Assembly (NCBI GenBank): GCA_017395065.1
Contig: JAFPWH010000063.1
Coordinates: 84,729-148,728 of the forward strand
Length of the DNA: 64,000 nucleotides
Source of the DNA: Clostridia bacterium
GTDB lineage: Bacteria; Bacillota; Clostridia; Christensenellales; Aristaeellaceae
Reading direction: 5' to 3'
Positions 61,484-64,000 of the stretch are shown one piece after another. The position numbers were made by a program, and so were the translations under genes. Below the pieces are notes generated by a model, which searched no databases, was not told where the DNA came from, and saw only the letters and a program-made list of their open reading frames with translations. The stretch's first letter is position 1. Each line of letters begins with the position of its first letter.

Positions 61484-61502
61484 GCCAAAGCAGGCAAAGC
61501 CT

Positions 61503-61536
61503 GACCGCCCGGAAACGCTCCGGGCGGTCGGATTTT
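61503..61536 (+). terminator. Intrinsic terminator of the aminotransferase
   Basis: GACCGCCCGGA-AACGC-TCCGGGCGGTC (61503-61529), a perfect 11 bp stem, then GGATTTTC. Beyond it, 61540-61770 shows no gene, only GC-rich DNA. Confidence 0.85.
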
Positions 61537-61772
61537 CTATGCCCCCTTTTTCCGCTATGCTGAGCGCTAAATTTCGATAATCCCGACAGAAGTTATCGCG
61601 CGATACCATTTACCCGCTCAGAAGCCCTGCGTTCATCGCAAAGACCCTGTCTGCGAATCTCTCCGCCCCCTTTTCGTGGGACACGTCCGGGCGCGCAATA
61701 GCCGGACGCCGGAAGCATTGCAAAAGCCGCACCCCGGCGCGCGTTCCTTTCGCCCGTAAACCGCTTTTTAAC

Positions 61773-61801
61773 TTGCAACGCCCGCACTGTCGGGTTATAA
61801 T
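61773..61801 (+). promoter_or_regulatory. SigA promoter of the UroD-like gene
   Basis: TTGCAA at 61773, a 17 bp spacer and TATAAT at 61796. The ribosome-binding site GGAAAGGA is at 61868-61875. Confidence 0.75.
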
Positions 61802-61881
61802 AGCTTTGAACGATTCGCTAAAGCATTCGGCAGAACGCACTCTGCCTCCCCGAGGCGCACCGCGCCGGAAAGGAAATCGCC

Positions 61882-62910
61882 ATGACCAACAAAGAACGCG
61901 TACTCAAGAGCCTCGCCTTTGAACCGACCGACCGCCTGCCCTTCGCCGTATTGAACGGGCAAATGTGGATCTGCGCACGAAACGGCTTGACGGCGGCAAG
62001 CCTGCTGGATCTGCCGGACGCCGGCGCACAGCTGCTGGTAGACGCCTACCGCGAGATCGGCACAGAGATCATGACTTCCGGCTGCGCGGCGGCCTGGCCC
62101 ATGATGGCCGTCATGGGCGGCAAGGTCGACATGAACACGCTGGCCGCCGAGATCGTCACCCATCCGCTCGGCGCCCTGAGCGACATCAGCAAGTACGACG
62201 TAAACCGCGTCATCGCCGACATGAAGCAGGATCATTACTATCAGAGAACCCTCGTGCAGATGAAGAAGATGCGCGCGCTCGTCGGCGACGAAACGATGAT
62301 CGGCGGCGGGTTCTTTGGCCCCTTCACGATGGCGGCGCAGATGCTGGGCGTGGAGAATTTCATGATCGAGCTGATGGACGGCGAGGAAGAGGAGATCAAC
62401 GCCGCCGTCGATTTCGCTTCCGAGATCGTGATCGCCTACCTCGAAGACCTGGTTGCGAACTGCCTCGATCTCATCACGGTCCCCGAGCCGGTGGCTTCCG
62501 GCGACCTGATCAGGCCGTCCGTCTTTGAAAAGTACGTGCTGCCCTTCGATCTGAAGGTCACGCGCCGACTGGCCTCCGTTTGTCCCAACACCCTCATTCA
62601 CATCTGCGGAAAGACCGACAAGCTCGTTCAAACGATCGCCGAGGCACGTTTCGGCGTGTTCTCCGTCGATTCCATCGACATGGTGAAAGCCCAGCAGGAT
62701 TCCGCCCGCCGCTGCGCGCTGTTCGGAAACCTGAATCCTGCGCAGATTCTCGCCGCCAAGAGCGCCGACGAGGTCTACCGTCTCAGCAAGGAGCTCTGCG
62801 CGCAAATGAAGCCCTACGGCGGCTTCATCCTCGCCCCCGGCTGCGACCTCGCCCCCAACATCCCGCTGGAAAACCTTCAGGCAATGGCCCGCGCCGCGCA
62901 GGAATCGTAA
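61882..62910 (+). CDS. Uroporphyrinogen decarboxylase/MtaA-like methyltransferase-fold protein
   Basis: 342 residues. The start TNKERVLKSLAFEPTDRLPF is typical of UroD-family methyltransferases such as MtaA/MtbA (LxGxxxDRxP). His240, Cys242 (HICGKTD) and Cys321 (PGCDLAP) match the HxC...C zinc site that activates thiols in MtaA/MtbA and is absent from true uroporphyrinogen decarboxylases. A corrinoid-linked methyl transfer is therefore more likely than heme synthesis. No corrinoid protein or activator gene lies next to it, and it is a single-gene unit. Confidence 0.85.
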   Translation: MTNKERVLKSLAFEPTDRLPFAVLNGQMWICARNGLTAASLLDLPDAGAQLLVDAYREIGTEIMTSGCAAAWPMMAVMGGKVDMNTLAAEIVTHPLGALSDISKYDVNRVIADMKQDHYYQRTLVQMKKMRALVGDETMIGGGFFGPFTMAAQMLGVENFMIELMDGEEEEINAAVDFASEIVIAYLEDLVANCLDLITVPEPVASGDLIRPSVFEKYVLPFDLKVTRRLASVCPNTLIHICGKTDKLVQTIAEARFGVFSVDSIDMVKAQQDSARRCALFGNLNPAQILAAKSADEVYRLSKELCAQMKPYGGFILAPGCDLAPNIPLENLQAMARAAQES

Positions 62911-62972
62911 GTAGCGAAGGCGTGCCGGGCCGGGGCGCCCTTGCGCTGTTCAAGCAAAATCTGCCAAAACGA

Positions 62973-63021
62973 AATGCACTCTTCCGGGCAGGTAAAAACC
63001 TGTCAACCGGAAGGGTGCATT
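62973..63021. repeat. Long hairpin after the UroD-like gene
   Basis: AATGCACTCTTCCGG (62973-62987) pairs with CCGGAAGGGTGCATT (63007-63021), 15 bp with one G-U. Inside is CAGGT-AAAA-ACCTG (62989-63002). It may act as a terminator, but no T-run follows on the plus strand. Confidence 0.7.
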
Positions 63022-63059
63022 CTTAAGCCTTTCCCCCAACAACCAACTTCGAGCATTAA

Positions 63060-63450
63060 AAGCAAGCTGTCCCTTTCCCTCTGTCAAGGGTAAAGTGAAC
63101 GCCGTCTCACGGGCACCCAAAACATCTCAGCCCGTGTCCGGCAGCAAAATCACAAGGGTTGAATGCCAGAATCTGTCATTCAACCCCACAGCAATTCTGA
63201 ATTTTATCACGGAAGCCCGCGTTTACAGAGAAAGTTTCACAAGGCCTTGTAACCTTTTGTAGTAAGAATACTTAAACACAGCCGATAATTAACACAGTCT
63301 CATATGGACTGGTATGGAAAACCTGAGTGGTTTTAGGTAACCATATGCATACCGGTCTCTTGTTGTGATCAGGCAATGTTTACCTGTCGGTGCTGCAGCC
63401 TATAGGCTGCAGGGATCATGTAGCCCGGCGTGCTGCGCAGTCATTTCCGG
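63060..63450. other. Gene-free region with further hairpins
   Basis: No supported gene. Hairpins: CACGGGC/GCCCGTG (63108-63136), GGGTTGAATG/CATTCAACCC (63156-63186), AAAACC/GGTTTT (63318-63334) and the perfect 20 bp palindrome at 63394-63413 centred on CCTATAGG. The DNA is more AT-rich than the neighbouring genes. It lies between a coding gene and the end of an rRNA operon. Confidence 0.6.
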
Positions 63451-63654
63451 TTATAGAATATTTCGACATAATTTAAGATATTCCTGCTCAGCGCACGATT
63501 CTTTCTTCATGCTCGCAAAGAAACTCTCCGCACAGCTGATGTCATACGGATAGACCGGATTACTCGTGCTGCCTTTTATTTCGCATTCTACCGTCAGCTG
63601 CCGAACTGTCCGGCTGCTTTTCTGCCGACTGCGCAGCTTATCATTTCGCGCTAA
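63451..63654 (-). pseudogene. Possible IS3-type transposase fragment
   Basis: A minus-strand frame open between two stops contains YPYDISCAESFFASMKKE, which resembles the segment around the catalytic Glu of IS3-family OrfB (xxYDNAxxESFFxxLKxE). It breaks off at a stop soon after, where a full protein would continue, and nothing recognisable precedes it. No inverted repeats could be assigned. Tentative. Confidence 0.4.
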
Positions 63655-63671
63655 GTGAGTCCGAAGGCAAA

Positions 63672-63710
63672 AAAGTCCTCATCCGATCGACTGATCTGAA
63701 TGAGGACTTT
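63672..63710 (-). terminator. Terminator of the rRNA-tRNA operon
   Basis: Minus strand: AAAGTCCTCAT (63710-63700) pairs with ATGAGGACTTT (63682-63672) over a 17 nt loop, then TTTG. It is 3 bp past the tRNA-Asn. Confidence 0.85.
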
Positions 63711-63711
63711 C

Positions 63712-63784
<73 letters not shown>

Positions 63785-63887
63785 TTATCTTTATGGGGGT
63801 GCGGTTTGAGCGGCGCTGCGCGGGATGTGGGTTAGAGGGTAGCTGATTGCTTTTCCGGGTCCCGGCTTGCTGCTCTTTTCTATTTGA

Positions 63888-63914
63888 ATTGAGGGGATAA
63901 TTGCTTATCCCCTC
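63888..63914 (-). terminator. Hairpin after 5S rRNA
   Basis: Minus strand: GAGGGGATAA-GCAA-TTATCCCCTC (63914-63891), a perfect 10 bp stem shortly after the 5S 3' end, followed by AATTC. It may be a processing site or a leaky terminator, because tRNA-Asn lies further on. Confidence 0.6.
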
Positions 63915-63920
63915 GTTGGA

Positions 63921-64000
63921 ATCCGGCGGCGTCCTAATCTCCCGGGCCGTTGCCAGCCAAGTACCTTCGGCGCTAAGAGGCTTAACTTCTGTGTTCGGTA
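63921..64000 (-). rRNA. rrf: 5S ribosomal RNA, 3' portion, cut by the window edge
   Basis: On the minus strand the sequence reads CCGAACACAGAAGTTAAGCC, then TAGCGCCGAAGGTACTTGG, then GGGAGATTAGGACGCCGCC, all conserved 5S segments. The 3' end is placed near 63921 by the expected pairing of GCCGCCGG with the missing 5' end. The 5' third, and presumably 23S and 16S, lie beyond base 64000. Confidence 0.95.

Noticed and set aside
63365..63553. 62-codon plus-strand frame
   Set aside because: It has no ribosome-binding site, starts before the 20 bp palindrome and runs opposite to the transposase-like scrap.

Overview
The window is a chromosomal segment of a G+C-rich Firmicute, most likely an uncultured gut member of the class Clostridia. 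The evidence is the core gene content (plsX-acpP-rnc-smc-ftsY, fused secDF, hemZ, RNase Y, long bifunctional RelA), SigA-type promoters with 16-17 bp spacing, strong G/C third positions, and butyrate kinase next to a phosphotransacylase. I would not name a genus.

Layout, left to right. (1) 1-3.9 kb: the 3' part of a protein with tandem metal-binding-like repeats, a non-coding stretch with a REP-like palindrome and a ~132 bp hairpin-rich tandem repeat, and two minus-strand CNNM/CorC-type membrane proteins. (2) 4.0-10.6 kb: plsX, acpP, rnc, smc, ftsY. (3) 10.6-20.5 kb: plus-strand metabolic genes (TIM-barrel isomerase, pyrimidine-nucleoside phosphorylase, lipid kinase, O-acetylhomoserine sulfhydrylase-type enzyme, GH109-like oxidoreductase-fold glycosidase, phosphodiester glycosidase) and two uncharacterised membrane proteins. 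(4) 20.5-29.2 kb: a minus-strand block (YdcF-type protein, PlsC, a PepV-type dipeptidase fused to cytidylate kinase, NagB, an RNA methyltransferase, a VanX-like dipeptidase, a GH36 alpha-galactosidase). (5) 29.3-33.8 kb: an acyltransferase with zinc ribbon, a pseudouridine synthase and a ZnuABC zinc importer. (6) 33.8-35.1 kb: a small accessory patch with a DUF262 N-terminal remnant and an unknown gene. (7) 35.1-38.1 kb: tgt, yajC, gap. (8) 38.2-39.6 kb: a second accessory patch with an integrase N-terminal remnant and a Fic protein. (9) 39.7-43.0 kb: a consensus promoter, an FMN riboswitch, an intrinsic terminator, then two sugar-type ABC permeases and a substrate-binding protein. (10) 43.1-62.9 kb: buk, pta, a VOC protein, secDF, recJ, relA, dtd, an MBL hydrolase, hemZ, a cyclophilin lipoprotein, a zinc-ribbon membrane protein, rpsT, rny, an aspartate-type aminotransferase and a UroD/MtaA-like protein. 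(11) 62.9-64 kb: gene-poor DNA with several hairpins, a possible transposase remnant, tRNA-Asn and the 3' part of a 5S rRNA, i.e. the tail of an rRNA operon on the minus strand.

The most notable item is the FMN riboswitch in front of a carbohydrate-type (CUT1-like) ABC transporter. No riboflavin biosynthesis gene or known riboflavin carrier follows it. This suggests an undescribed importer of riboflavin, a flavin or a flavin-linked compound. Other points of interest are the PepV-Cmk fusion, the PlsC/zinc-ribbon/PH-like architecture, the tandem H-C-C-C repeat protein, and a probable non-standard ACG start for plsX.
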